From NCBI GenBank assembly GCA_030152605.1, contig JASLJB010000085.1, forward strand, positions 1-5,112: DNA of 5,112 bases, given 5' to 3'. Source of the DNA: Acinetobacter sp. GTDB lineage: Bacteria; Pseudomonadota; Gammaproteobacteria; Pseudomonadales; Moraxellaceae. The notes under the pieces are model-generated. The model had not been told where the DNA came from. It made no database searches and was given only the letters and a program-made list of their open reading frames with translations. This document shows positions 1-5,112 of the stretch, piece by piece (the first letter of the stretch is position 1; the number at the start of each line of letters is the position of its first letter). Both the position numbers and the translations under genes were made by a program.

Positions 1-242
1 CGTTTCTTTGAGGCGGAGAGATGCTGAATAATCTCAGCAATCACCTGACTCAACTGTTGGGTCAACTGCGGATCAATCGGATTCAGCAACACCGCCTGTG
101 ACTGAACCACTGTTTCTGCATATTGATTGAGTGCCATCGGCTGCTGCAACAGCGGCAACAAATGATGACGCTTGATCGCCAAGAGCTGATTTGCATCCAA
201 TTCAATTTGATCGAGTGCTGTTAATGCGGTGATGTGTTGCAT
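1..242 (-). CDS. Unrecognised protein, N-terminal part only (runs off the left edge)
   Basis: An open frame of 80 codons runs from an ATG at 242 to the window edge, beginning MQHITALTALDQIELDANQL. The ATG at 242 is the first one after an in-frame TAG about six codons upstream, so this start is well bounded. However, the bases before it (GGGTTTCT) give only a poor ribosome-binding site. The visible part is rich in Leu, Gln, Ala and Ile and reads as mostly helical. It has no signal peptide or membrane segment, so a cytoplasmic protein is likely. I do not recognise the family and assign no function. The gene is separated from the unit to its right by a strong terminator (413-444) and probably has its own promoter at 352-380. 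That it is a real gene rests on the uninterrupted frame reaching the edge, the bounded start and the upstream promoter-like element. Confidence 0.65.
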   Translation of the reverse strand, partial: MQHITALTALDQIELDANQLLAIKRHHLLPLLQQPMALNQYAETVVQSQAVLLNPIDPQLTQQLSQVIAEIIQHLSASKK

Positions 243-351
243 AGAAACCCAGTTGCGCTAAGCCAGTGAAGGTGCATGCCCGGAGCAGCACAGTGATGAA
301 TTGCGTGGAAGTGACGCATTTCTTTGCTGATTTTCTCGGGTGTATTGCTCC

Positions 352-380
352 AATATAAACATTGATGGAGGCAGTGTGAC
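352..380 (-). promoter_or_regulatory. Candidate sigma-70 promoter for the leftmost gene
   Basis: Reading the minus strand, GTCACA (380-375; 4 of 6 matches to TTGACA) is followed after 17 bp by TATATT (357-352; 5 of 6 matches to TATAAT). Transcription would begin near 345 and leave a leader of about 100 nt before the ATG at 242. The element lies just past the terminator of the neighbouring unit, as expected for an independent promoter. The call is from motif and spacing only. The rest of 243-412 shows no other convincing gene or site. Confidence 0.4.
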
Positions 381-412
381 GAAAATCAATGTTCTCGCTG
401 ATCGCGAATCGC

Positions 413-444
413 AAAAAAAGACCGATGCCTCAGCATCGGTCTTT
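413..444 (-). terminator. Rho-independent terminator of the two-gene CSLREA unit
   Basis: A perfect 12-bp stem, AAAGACCGATGC (417-428) with GCATCGGTCTTT (433-444), closes a 4-nt loop. On the minus strand the stem runs directly into a tract of seven T (419-413). It starts about 20 bp after the stop codon of the 805-aa gene, so it should end that transcript. There is no comparable T-run in the plus direction, so it is mainly a minus-strand terminator. Confidence 0.92.
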
Positions 445-464
445 GCTGGGTCGAGCAACGCAGA

Positions 465-2882
465 TTAGATACGACGGCGCAGCCACAGCAAACTTAACAG
501 CCCCAACAGCGCACCGATCCCCCATGCACCGCCGCCACTTCTGGCACTGCTACTCGAACCCGAGTTATTCAGGGTAATCACCGCCTGATTGGAAAGCGCT
601 GCATCTGCATCATAAACCATATAAGTCAGCTTATAGTTAAATGGATCAAGGGTGTTTTTCAACTGTAGTTGAATATCGCCACCATAGCAGGTTTCTTTGC
701 CATCCTCACCCGGACAAGGTCCAGTACGCGAAGCCACGATTTTGACCGGATCTGGAACTTTACTAAAACGAATCGCTAAATCCTCGCCCTGCGCATTGAT
801 GTAATAACTCGGCTTATTGGGCTTGCTGTTCATCTTACTGACATCCCCATCGCCATCATCATTGGTGTGTTGCAATAGATTGACACTCAACAACTGGCTG
901 CTGCCTTGCTGCACATAGAGATCGACATTTTTGGCGATGGGCTGAATATTATTAAAATTGGTCATGATATAAGCAGTTGAAAACTTGGATGCATCTGTTT
1001 TCAAGCTCAAGCGATATTCACAAAACTCTGAGTCGCCATAAGGCGTGATCTTGTCATCGAGACGGTACATCAGGACCTGCTTTAACTCAGGGTCCCATTT
1101 ACATTTCAGCTGTGGATCAAACTGACCTTGGAATTTCTTATCTGGTCCGAGTTTACCCAAGCCCAAAGGCTGAACCTGAACATTGTAGTTGTCGGCATTC
1201 AGATGTTTGACTTGACGACTGCCATCTGCAAGCACTTGTTCGTCGGCCAAGTTACTACTAAACACATCCACAAAGGCGGTGCGGTACATCTGGCGCTGTT
1301 CGGTATATTGAATATTGTTTTCGAATTCCTGAACCTGTAAACGATAATACGGTAGGAACTCAGGCTTGGTACTTGGGTTGTCCAACAAAGATTTAAACTG
1401 ATCCCGATTACGTTTATAGCGATTGAGCAACTCCACCACAGACTGATTCGCCGCTTCGATATTACTGGCCGTTAGGCGTAAAACTTCAGTTGCACCCACA
1501 TCACAGCTATTGGCGTGCTCGCCATCACCGACCGAGTTGTTGGCATTCATACGTGGAATACCGCGTTGATCCACCGCACTACAGCCCAACTCCCCACTAT
1601 CAATCAAGGGGTTTTTGGCGCTTGTCAGCAAGGGGAAATACATCGGCATAAAACCGGTATATTCGGTCAGCAACTGCTTATAGGCTTTATAGTCCGTGGT
1701 CGGTAAAGGACTGAGTAGCGTACTCATCGGCAGCTGACTCAGATCAATTGAGCTTTGCTTGACCGCTTCTCGCTGCTCAGTTGGAATATCACATTGATCC
1801 TGACCTGCGGCCAAGTGCAACGCATTGCGACTAAAACTGATATTGGCATGTTCCACATCGGCGATATTGCCATTCGCATAACGACAGGATTGACCCGCGC
1901 CGTTATAGGCCAAGATATTAAAATTGAGTGTTTTGCTGGCCACATCGTTATACAACAAAGTCGAGTGAGCATGGTTTTTCACGATGGTATTACTGATCAA
2001 GCGCAGCTCCGAAGCCTGATCCAATTGCACCTTACCCTGCGGCGTGACTGAACTAAACTGAATAATACTGCCGCGATTTGGATCGGCAATATTTTCAGTC
2101 ATGGTATTGGTACTTAGGATTGCCGATGTTTTGCCACAAAAGGCAAAAGTACTCTGGCTATTGGCTGAGCCATTACGGACTACACTATAATGCGTCATCG
2201 CCACACGGCGCGGGGTATAGATCAGATTATCTGAACAGGTCATGGCCAGCACACTGCCGCGTTCTGCCTGATTGTCATTCAGATTACCGCGCACCGCGCT
2301 CAAGCTACTGCTGCTGCCATTTAAAAAGATCGCAGCACCGGCTTGCGCCTTGGCGTTATAGATCGAAACATTGTTGAGTTCCAAGCTGCCGCCGATATAT
2401 AAGGCGCCACCGACATTGTCACTATAGCCATCATGCAGATCGAGATTGTTGAGTGACAGCGCAGGATTGTTTAACTCGGTGGTATTGAAGATCCGGTTTT
2501 TGCCGACGGCACGGATCGAGGTTTTGACTGCGGTCATGGCCGGATATTCATTGCTCAGTACGTCCGCTTTACTGTAATCCACCGGTGCTTTACCTTGGAT
2601 CTGCAACGCCACTCGCGGCTGCAATTCTCGTTTCAGCTGATATTCACCTTCTTGCAACTGAATCACATTGGTGATGCCATTGGCAGTTTGCACGCCGCTG
2701 CATCCACCATAGTCTTGGCGCATAGAGGCTGCGGTCACGGCTTCACGCAAGGAACACTGCGCAGGATTTTCCCCATCCTCATCCGCAAAGGTGGTGACCT
2801 GAATGACTTTTTCTTCTGCCGCCATCAACGACATCGCCGCTAAAACCATCGAAGCCAGTATGGCTTTTTTATAGATTTTCAT
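465..2882 (-). CDS. CSLREA-domain, GlyGly-CTERM exported protein (rhombotarget family), 805 aa
   Basis: Probable exported protein handled by the rhombosortase system; its molecular role is unknown. In order: a Sec signal peptide (about 1-22, positively charged start, hydrophobic core, cleavage near SLMAA); the signature CSLREAVTAA at 43-52; a long Asn- and Ser-rich region (about 60-430) with repeated short strands such as GGALYI and GAAIFL, typical of a right-handed beta-helix; and GCSAVDQRGIPR with CDVGATE at 433-466, the ending seen in many CSLREA/choice-of-anchor beta-helix proteins. A charged helical stretch follows (about 471-535), then a C-terminal region (about 540-770) I cannot assign, containing an acidic NDDGDGD loop at 674-680. 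The tail is Ser/Gly linker SGSSSSARSGGG (774-785), one membrane segment (786-801) and RRR: a GlyGly-CTERM. In known cases rhombosortase cuts this tail after export. The start is supported by AGGGA six bases before the ATG. It is the second gene of a pair with its paralogue. Either member could be the protein named rhombotarget A (RbtA); I cannot tell which, so no symbol is given. Confidence 0.93.
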   Translation of the reverse strand: MKIYKKAILASMVLAAMSLMAAEEKVIQVTTFADEDGENPAQCSLREAVTAASMRQDYGGCSGVQTANGITNVIQLQEGEYQLKRELQPRVALQIQGKAPVDYSKADVLSNEYPAMTAVKTSIRAVGKNRIFNTTELNNPALSLNNLDLHDGYSDNVGGALYIGGSLELNNVSIYNAKAQAGAAIFLNGSSSSLSAVRGNLNDNQAERGSVLAMTCSDNLIYTPRRVAMTHYSVVRNGSANSQSTFAFCGKTSAILSTNTMTENIADPNRGSIIQFSSVTPQGKVQLDQASELRLISNTIVKNHAHSTLLYNDVASKTLNFNILAYNGAGQSCRYANGNIADVEHANISFSRNALHLAAGQDQCDIPTEQREAVKQSSIDLSQLPMSTLLSPLPTTDYKAYKQLLTEYTGFMPMYFPLLTSAKNPLIDSGELGCSAVDQRGIPRMNANNSVGDGEHANSCDVGATEVLRLTASNIEAANQSVVELLNRYKRNRDQFKSLLDNPSTKPEFLPYYRLQVQEFENNIQYTEQRQMYRTAFVDVFSSNLADEQVLADGSRQVKHLNADNYNVQVQPLGLGKLGPDKKFQGQFDPQLKCKWDPELKQVLMYRLDDKITPYGDSEFCEYRLSLKTDASKFSTAYIMTNFNNIQPIAKNVDLYVQQGSSQLLSVNLLQHTNDDGDGDVSKMNSKPNKPSYYINAQGEDLAIRFSKVPDPVKIVASRTGPCPGEDGKETCYGGDIQLQLKNTLDPFNYKLTYMVYDADAALSNQAVITLNNSGSSSSARSGGGAWGIGALLGLLSLLWLRRRI

Positions 2883-2888
2883 TGTATG

Positions 2889-2893
2889 TCCCT
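2889..2893 (-). promoter_or_regulatory. Ribosome binding site of the 805-aa gene
   Basis: On the minus strand AGGGA lies six bases before the ATG at 2882 (AGGGA-CATACA-ATG). It is a modest Shine-Dalgarno but correctly spaced, which supports this start. It directly adjoins the 13-bp repeat tract, so changes in repeat number would alter the leader just ahead of it. Confidence 0.6.
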
Positions 2894-2894
2894 A

Positions 2895-2933
2895 TTTGTC
2901 TTATCTGTTTGCCTTATCTGTTTGTCTTATCTA
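2895..2933. repeat. Three tandem copies of a 13-bp repeat between the two CSLREA genes
   Basis: Plus-strand units are TTTGTCTTATCTG (2895-2907), TTTGCCTTATCTG (2908-2920) and TTTGTCTTATCTA (2921-2933), followed by a broken fourth unit starting TTTGC (2934-2938). Units differ at only one or two positions. On the transcribed strand each reads CAGATAAGRCAAA or close to it. The tract fills most of the 66-bp spacer and ends a few bases before the ribosome binding site of the downstream gene. It may be a slippage-prone minisatellite or a set of phased sites for a protein or small RNA; the sequence alone does not decide. Confidence 0.85.
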
Positions 2934-2948
2934 TTTGCAAGCTGTGCT

Positions 2949-4757
2949 TTATTTGAGGTAACGTCGTATACCCCACAGGCCCAGCAAAGCCAAGACACCG
3001 AACCCGCCGATACTGCCGCCAGAAGTTTTGGTTTTCTTATTTTCAAAATCATTCGGTGGACTTTGAACCACACGCACAGGGACTTCAATATAGGGATTAC
3101 GCGAATCACTAAAACGCGTGGTGGTGGTCACAATCAGCACCTTAAATTCATCCAATCCATGCCAATCGCCATTTGGCACATAGGTCAGCTCACCCTCTGC
3201 ATCAATCGTGGTCCTGCCTTTAGAGACCGTGCCCGTCTGCACCACTTTCATACAGCCCGGCTGCCACGGCTGCGCATCAGGTCGATCCCCAAACAGCGCC
3301 TTACATTCCTGAGCAGGCAACAGTTCACCATCCAACAATTGTTCAGTCAGCGTCATTTTCGCGACTTGACCATAGAGTAGATCCTCACCGACTTGTGAGA
3401 TCGCACTCGGATCAACATGCAGCTCAATGGCACCACGATCACACAGTTCAGGCATGCTCGGATGAGGTTTGCCACGCTGATCGCCCTCACGACTACAGGC
3501 CATCAATTGACTGCCGGCACGCGGTCCACGATTGACGATGGGTGAATCACTGAGTTGTTTGTAGCTGCCCAACAGTCGAGGTTTGAAATAACCCAACAAG
3601 GTCGTCTCATCCTCGGTGAAAGGACATAAGATGCCGTCTGAGCTACGGTCGCATTTGCCCTCAAGATCACCACCTGCGATCAATCGGGTCTGACCGAGTT
3701 GCTGCGAGGCTTGACCGGCACAGCCTTGACCATAGAGGTTATTGCTGATTTTTTCTGGGTCACCGCCGGCGATGACACGACAGTCTTGATCACCGTTCTG
3801 CGCCAGAATACTGTTGGCGAGGTTGGCACGCTTAAATGGCGCATTGAAAATCAAGCCTTTGCTATTGCCGAGCATGGTGATGTTATTCACCGACATGCCG
3901 TCATAGACCTTGGCCACATAGCCGCTGTTATTGAAGATACTGCTGCTGGTGATGCCGCGTACAAAGCCTTCGCCGATCTGGGTGAGTTGTTCTTGATTAA
4001 ATGGCTGCTGAATATCGAGCACTGCAGCATCCGCTTGGCTGACACTGTTGTCACGGATCACGCTGCGTAGCAATAAAAACTGCGGCAGTTCACTGTAGAT
4101 CACCGCGCCTTCTGCCGCGTGATTGTCTTTGAGCAGACTGTCCGAAATCAAACTCGAACTCAGTGCTTCACCCTCTAGCCATTTGCCGGCGTTATAAATT
4201 GCACCGCCTTTTTGCGCATGTCCGCCCAAGAGTTGACTGTATTGGATGACGATATTTTCTAAGTTATAAATTAAGCCGCCTTTGTCGACACAGGCTGCTT
4301 GCTTGCAACCTTTTAGTGTTAACTCACTGAAGGTAACGAGGATCGGGCTGGGCTTGACTGCCTCCTCACCGTCCTTCGGGACTTCAGCCGCAGCACGTTC
4401 AATCCAGAACAAGCGCCCTTTGCCATTCATGCTGATCTGGGCATTATTTTTGCCCAGCACATTTTCGTTTAGGCCGCTGCTGTAGAGTGATCGGATGATC
4501 AGGTTTTTGGAAATTTTAATTTGTTGATTGAGCTTATATTCAGTATTGGCTTGCAACAGAATGGTGTTCTGCGCATCTTTGCCGCCACAGCCATGCAAGG
4601 GTTGTTCGGGCATGCCTTGATTGACGTATTCAATCGCATTACGTAAAGAGCACTGATTGCCGCCGCTAATATCTTCCGTGGTGGTGACCGTAATACTGGC
4701 ACTGTAGGCATGATTTGCCAGACACACGAGTCCTAAAACGATGCCCTGCTTGAGCAT
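2949..4757 (-). CDS. CSLREA-domain, GlyGly-CTERM exported protein (rhombotarget family), 602 aa
   Basis: Paralogue of the 805-aa protein encoded just downstream, and the first gene of the pair. A Sec signal peptide (about 1-20, ending HAYSA) precedes ITVTTTEDISGGNQCSLRNA, so the CSLREA signature appears here as CSLRNA (36-41). A beta-helix-like region (about 60-400) carries strands such as GGAIYNA (184-190) and a segment ANSILAQNGDQDC that matches FNILAYNGAGQSC in the partner. CSREGDQRG (421-429) with CDRGAIEL (439-446) is the usual close of this fold. Unlike the partner, it then has a short module with GELTYVPNGDWHGLDEFKV (522-540), which resembles cadherin-like/tandem-95 repeat endings (YxPNxxxxGxDxF). 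The tail is SGGSIGG, a membrane segment (about 584-596) and RRYLK: a GlyGly-CTERM for a rhombosortase. The start is fixed by a strong AAGGAG six bases before the ATG. The biochemical function is unknown; adhesion or surface display is only a guess from the fold. It may be the protein named RbtA, but I cannot confirm this. Confidence 0.93.
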   Translation of the reverse strand: MLKQGIVLGLVCLANHAYSASITVTTTEDISGGNQCSLRNAIEYVNQGMPEQPLHGCGGKDAQNTILLQANTEYKLNQQIKISKNLIIRSLYSSGLNENVLGKNNAQISMNGKGRLFWIERAAAEVPKDGEEAVKPSPILVTFSELTLKGCKQAACVDKGGLIYNLENIVIQYSQLLGGHAQKGGAIYNAGKWLEGEALSSSLISDSLLKDNHAAEGAVIYSELPQFLLLRSVIRDNSVSQADAAVLDIQQPFNQEQLTQIGEGFVRGITSSSIFNNSGYVAKVYDGMSVNNITMLGNSKGLIFNAPFKRANLANSILAQNGDQDCRVIAGGDPEKISNNLYGQGCAGQASQQLGQTRLIAGGDLEGKCDRSSDGILCPFTEDETTLLGYFKPRLLGSYKQLSDSPIVNRGPRAGSQLMACSREGDQRGKPHPSMPELCDRGAIELHVDPSAISQVGEDLLYGQVAKMTLTEQLLDGELLPAQECKALFGDRPDAQPWQPGCMKVVQTGTVSKGRTTIDAEGELTYVPNGDWHGLDEFKVLIVTTTTRFSDSRNPYIEVPVRVVQSPPNDFENKKTKTSGGSIGGFGVLALLGLWGIRRYLK

Positions 4758-4763
4758 TGTATT

Positions 4764-4769
4764 CTCCTT
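4764..4769 (-). promoter_or_regulatory. Ribosome binding site of the 602-aa gene
   Basis: On the minus strand AAGGAG sits six bases before the ATG at 4757 (AAGGAG-AATACA-ATG). It is a near-ideal Shine-Dalgarno and clearly stronger than the site of the second gene, so the first gene may be translated more efficiently. Confidence 0.85.
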
Positions 4770-4813
4770 GATCTTTTTTATTTGTTTTCTGCCCGCACAA
4801 ATGTGTAAGACGG

Positions 4814-4841
4814 AATAAGTGTTTTGCGTACTCTGTCACAA
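4814..4841 (-). promoter_or_regulatory. Weak candidate promoter of the two-gene CSLREA unit
   Basis: Transcription of the pair must start in the short gap between 4758 and about 4840 or read through from further right. The best pair I find is TTGTGA (4841-4836) and CTTATT (4819-4814) with a 16-bp spacer. These are 4 of 6 and 3 of 6 consensus matches, so the call is weak. The -35 would touch the foot of the terminator hairpin. A small palindrome CACAAATGTG (4796-4805) lies downstream of it and could be an operator or chance. Confidence 0.22.
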
Positions 4842-4888
4842 ACAAAAAAATATCTCAAGGCATTAAAGGCCTGAGATATTTTTGTTTG
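4839..4888. terminator. Hairpin terminator upstream of the CSLREA genes, likely bidirectional
   Basis: AAAAATATCTCA (4846-4857) pairs perfectly with TGAGATATTTTT (4872-4883). GGC/GCC (4859-4861 with 4869-4871) extends the stem inward past one bulged A around a 7-nt loop, and CAAAC/GTTTG lies further out on each side. On the minus strand the stem ends in seven T (4850-4844); on the plus strand it ends in five T. It therefore best stops leftward transcription arriving from the right, insulating the CSLREA pair. No host gene ending here is visible because an IS element begins 15 bp away; its original gene probably lies beyond that element. Confidence 0.8.
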
Positions 4889-4903
4889 CACTATTGAAAA
4901 TAC

Positions 4904-5037
4904 TTGACATACTCCCACCACTAAGTTTCAACAACTTTAGTGGGGGAATCTTTGCGACCTGAAAAATATTTCTAAGAAGAATATCTAACCTTTCGATGCC
5001 ACACTTGCACTGACAAGTATCGTGGCACAGGAACTCT
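4904..5037 (-). ncRNA. Probable omega RNA (reRNA) scaffold of the TnpB element
   Basis: In IS200/IS605 elements the RNA guiding TnpB overlaps the 3' end of tnpB, covers the right end, and takes its guide from the host DNA just outside. Here the stretch between the tnpB stop and the boundary is densely structured. It has a stem at 4997-5027 (TGCCAC with GTGGCA plus an inner 5-bp ACTTG/CAAGT after a 3-nt bulge), a weaker one at 4966-4984, and the subterminal hairpin at 4914-4946. The 5' end probably lies inside tnpB and cannot be placed. The host-derived guide would start at 4903 and run leftward as GTATTTTCAATAGTGC. The RNA call is inference from position and folding. Confidence 0.5.
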
Positions 5038-5112
5038 TTATACAACGCTAATTTTATTGTGTCCTAGCGCATCAGCTAGTGCGAATAACCGCACGTTCTT
5101 TCCTGCATTTAC
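5038..5112 (-). CDS. tnpB: TnpB-like RNA-guided nuclease, C-terminal 24 residues only
   Basis: The minus-strand frame entering at the right edge reads VNAGKNVRLFALADALGHNK then ISVV and stops at TAA (5040-5038). The first residues fit the (D)xNAxxN signature of the third RuvC motif near the end of TnpB proteins; the catalytic Asp itself would be the codon just beyond the edge. TnpB is an RNA-guided DNA endonuclease that cuts at the emptied donor site and so helps retain the element. The identification leans heavily on the typical IS605-type right end directly downstream, because 24 residues alone are weak evidence. Whether the full gene is intact cannot be judged. Confidence 0.6.
   Translation of the reverse strand, partial: VNAGKNVRLFALADALGHNKISVV

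Larger units (their letters stand above)
4904..5112 (-). mobile_element. Right end of an IS200/IS605-type element (partial)
   Basis: Three features agree. First, the 3' end of a TnpB-like gene lies at 5038-5112. Second, a subterminal imperfect hairpin at 4914-4946 has stem CCACTAAGTT with AACTTTAGTGG (one bulged T), extended by CCC/GGG past a bulged A. Third, on the minus strand the hairpin is followed by GGGAGTATGTCAA. That motif, with TCAA at the tip, is characteristic of right ends cut by Y1 HUH transposases of this group. I place the boundary at 4904 (TCAA included). There are no terminal inverted repeats and no target duplication, as expected for the family. The left end, the rest of tnpB and any tnpA lie outside the window. 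Confidence 0.82.

Noticed and set aside
202..414. Minus-strand open frame of 70 codons over the leader of the leftmost gene
   Set aside because: It starts at the terminator T-run, overlaps the real start in another frame, covers the likely promoter and has no ribosome binding site.
2895..2938. Possible CRISPR array from the repeated 13-bp units
   Set aside because: The units are directly adjacent with no spacers and are too short for CRISPR repeats; no cas genes are present.
2886..3380. Plus-strand open frame of 164 codons opposite the end of the 602-aa gene
   Set aside because: It lies across the spacer repeats and antisense to a well-supported coding region, has no ribosome binding site, and its product looks like a reversed reading of the real gene.
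3699..4070. Plus-strand open frame of 123 codons inside the 602-aa gene
   Set aside because: It is entirely antisense to a gene with clear domains and has no start signals; the length is explained by codon use on the opposite strand.
4796..4805. Palindrome CACAAATGTG as a defined operator
   Set aside because: Four-base arms are too short to name a regulator and are expected by chance; it is mentioned only under the weak promoter.
4863..5045. Minus-strand open frame of 60 codons over the IS right end
   Set aside because: It begins over the tnpB stop and runs through the structured RNA region, the element boundary and into the host terminator, so a chance frame is the better explanation.

Overview
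The window looks like chromosomal DNA of an Acinetobacter-type gammaproteobacterium. The main reason is the central pair of genes. Both encode CSLREA-type proteins that end in a GlyGly-CTERM (rhombosortase) sorting tail, a combination I associate with the Acinetobacter 'rhombotarget' proteins. The genus call is inference, and base composition in the genes looks fairly balanced for that genus.

Layout, left to right. Positions 1-242 hold the start of an unrecognised minus-strand gene that runs off the left edge. Positions 243-412 are its leader, with a plausible sigma-70 promoter near 352-380. A strong rho-independent terminator at 413-444 closes the unit to its right. That unit is two large minus-strand genes transcribed right to left: a 602-aa protein (2949-4757) first, then an 805-aa protein (465-2882). 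Only 66 bp separate them, with no terminator between. This spacer contains three tandem copies of a 13-bp repeat just ahead of the second gene's start codon. Upstream of the pair, 4758-4838 is a short promoter/leader region, followed by an A/T-flanked hairpin terminator (4839-4888). From 4904 to the right edge lies the right end of an IS200/IS605-type element: the last 24 codons of a TnpB-like gene (5038-5112), its structured 3' region (probable omega RNA/reRNA) and the subterminal hairpin ending in TCAA.

Working together: the two large proteins share one architecture (Sec signal peptide, CSLREA region, probable right-handed beta-helix, DQRG...CD.GA.E motif, different C-terminal modules, GlyGly-CTERM). 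They are best read as paralogous exported proteins processed by a rhombosortase that is encoded elsewhere. Their molecular function is unknown. The IS end is unrelated cargo, but it abuts a host terminator in a way that would set both the guide and the 3' end of its RNA.
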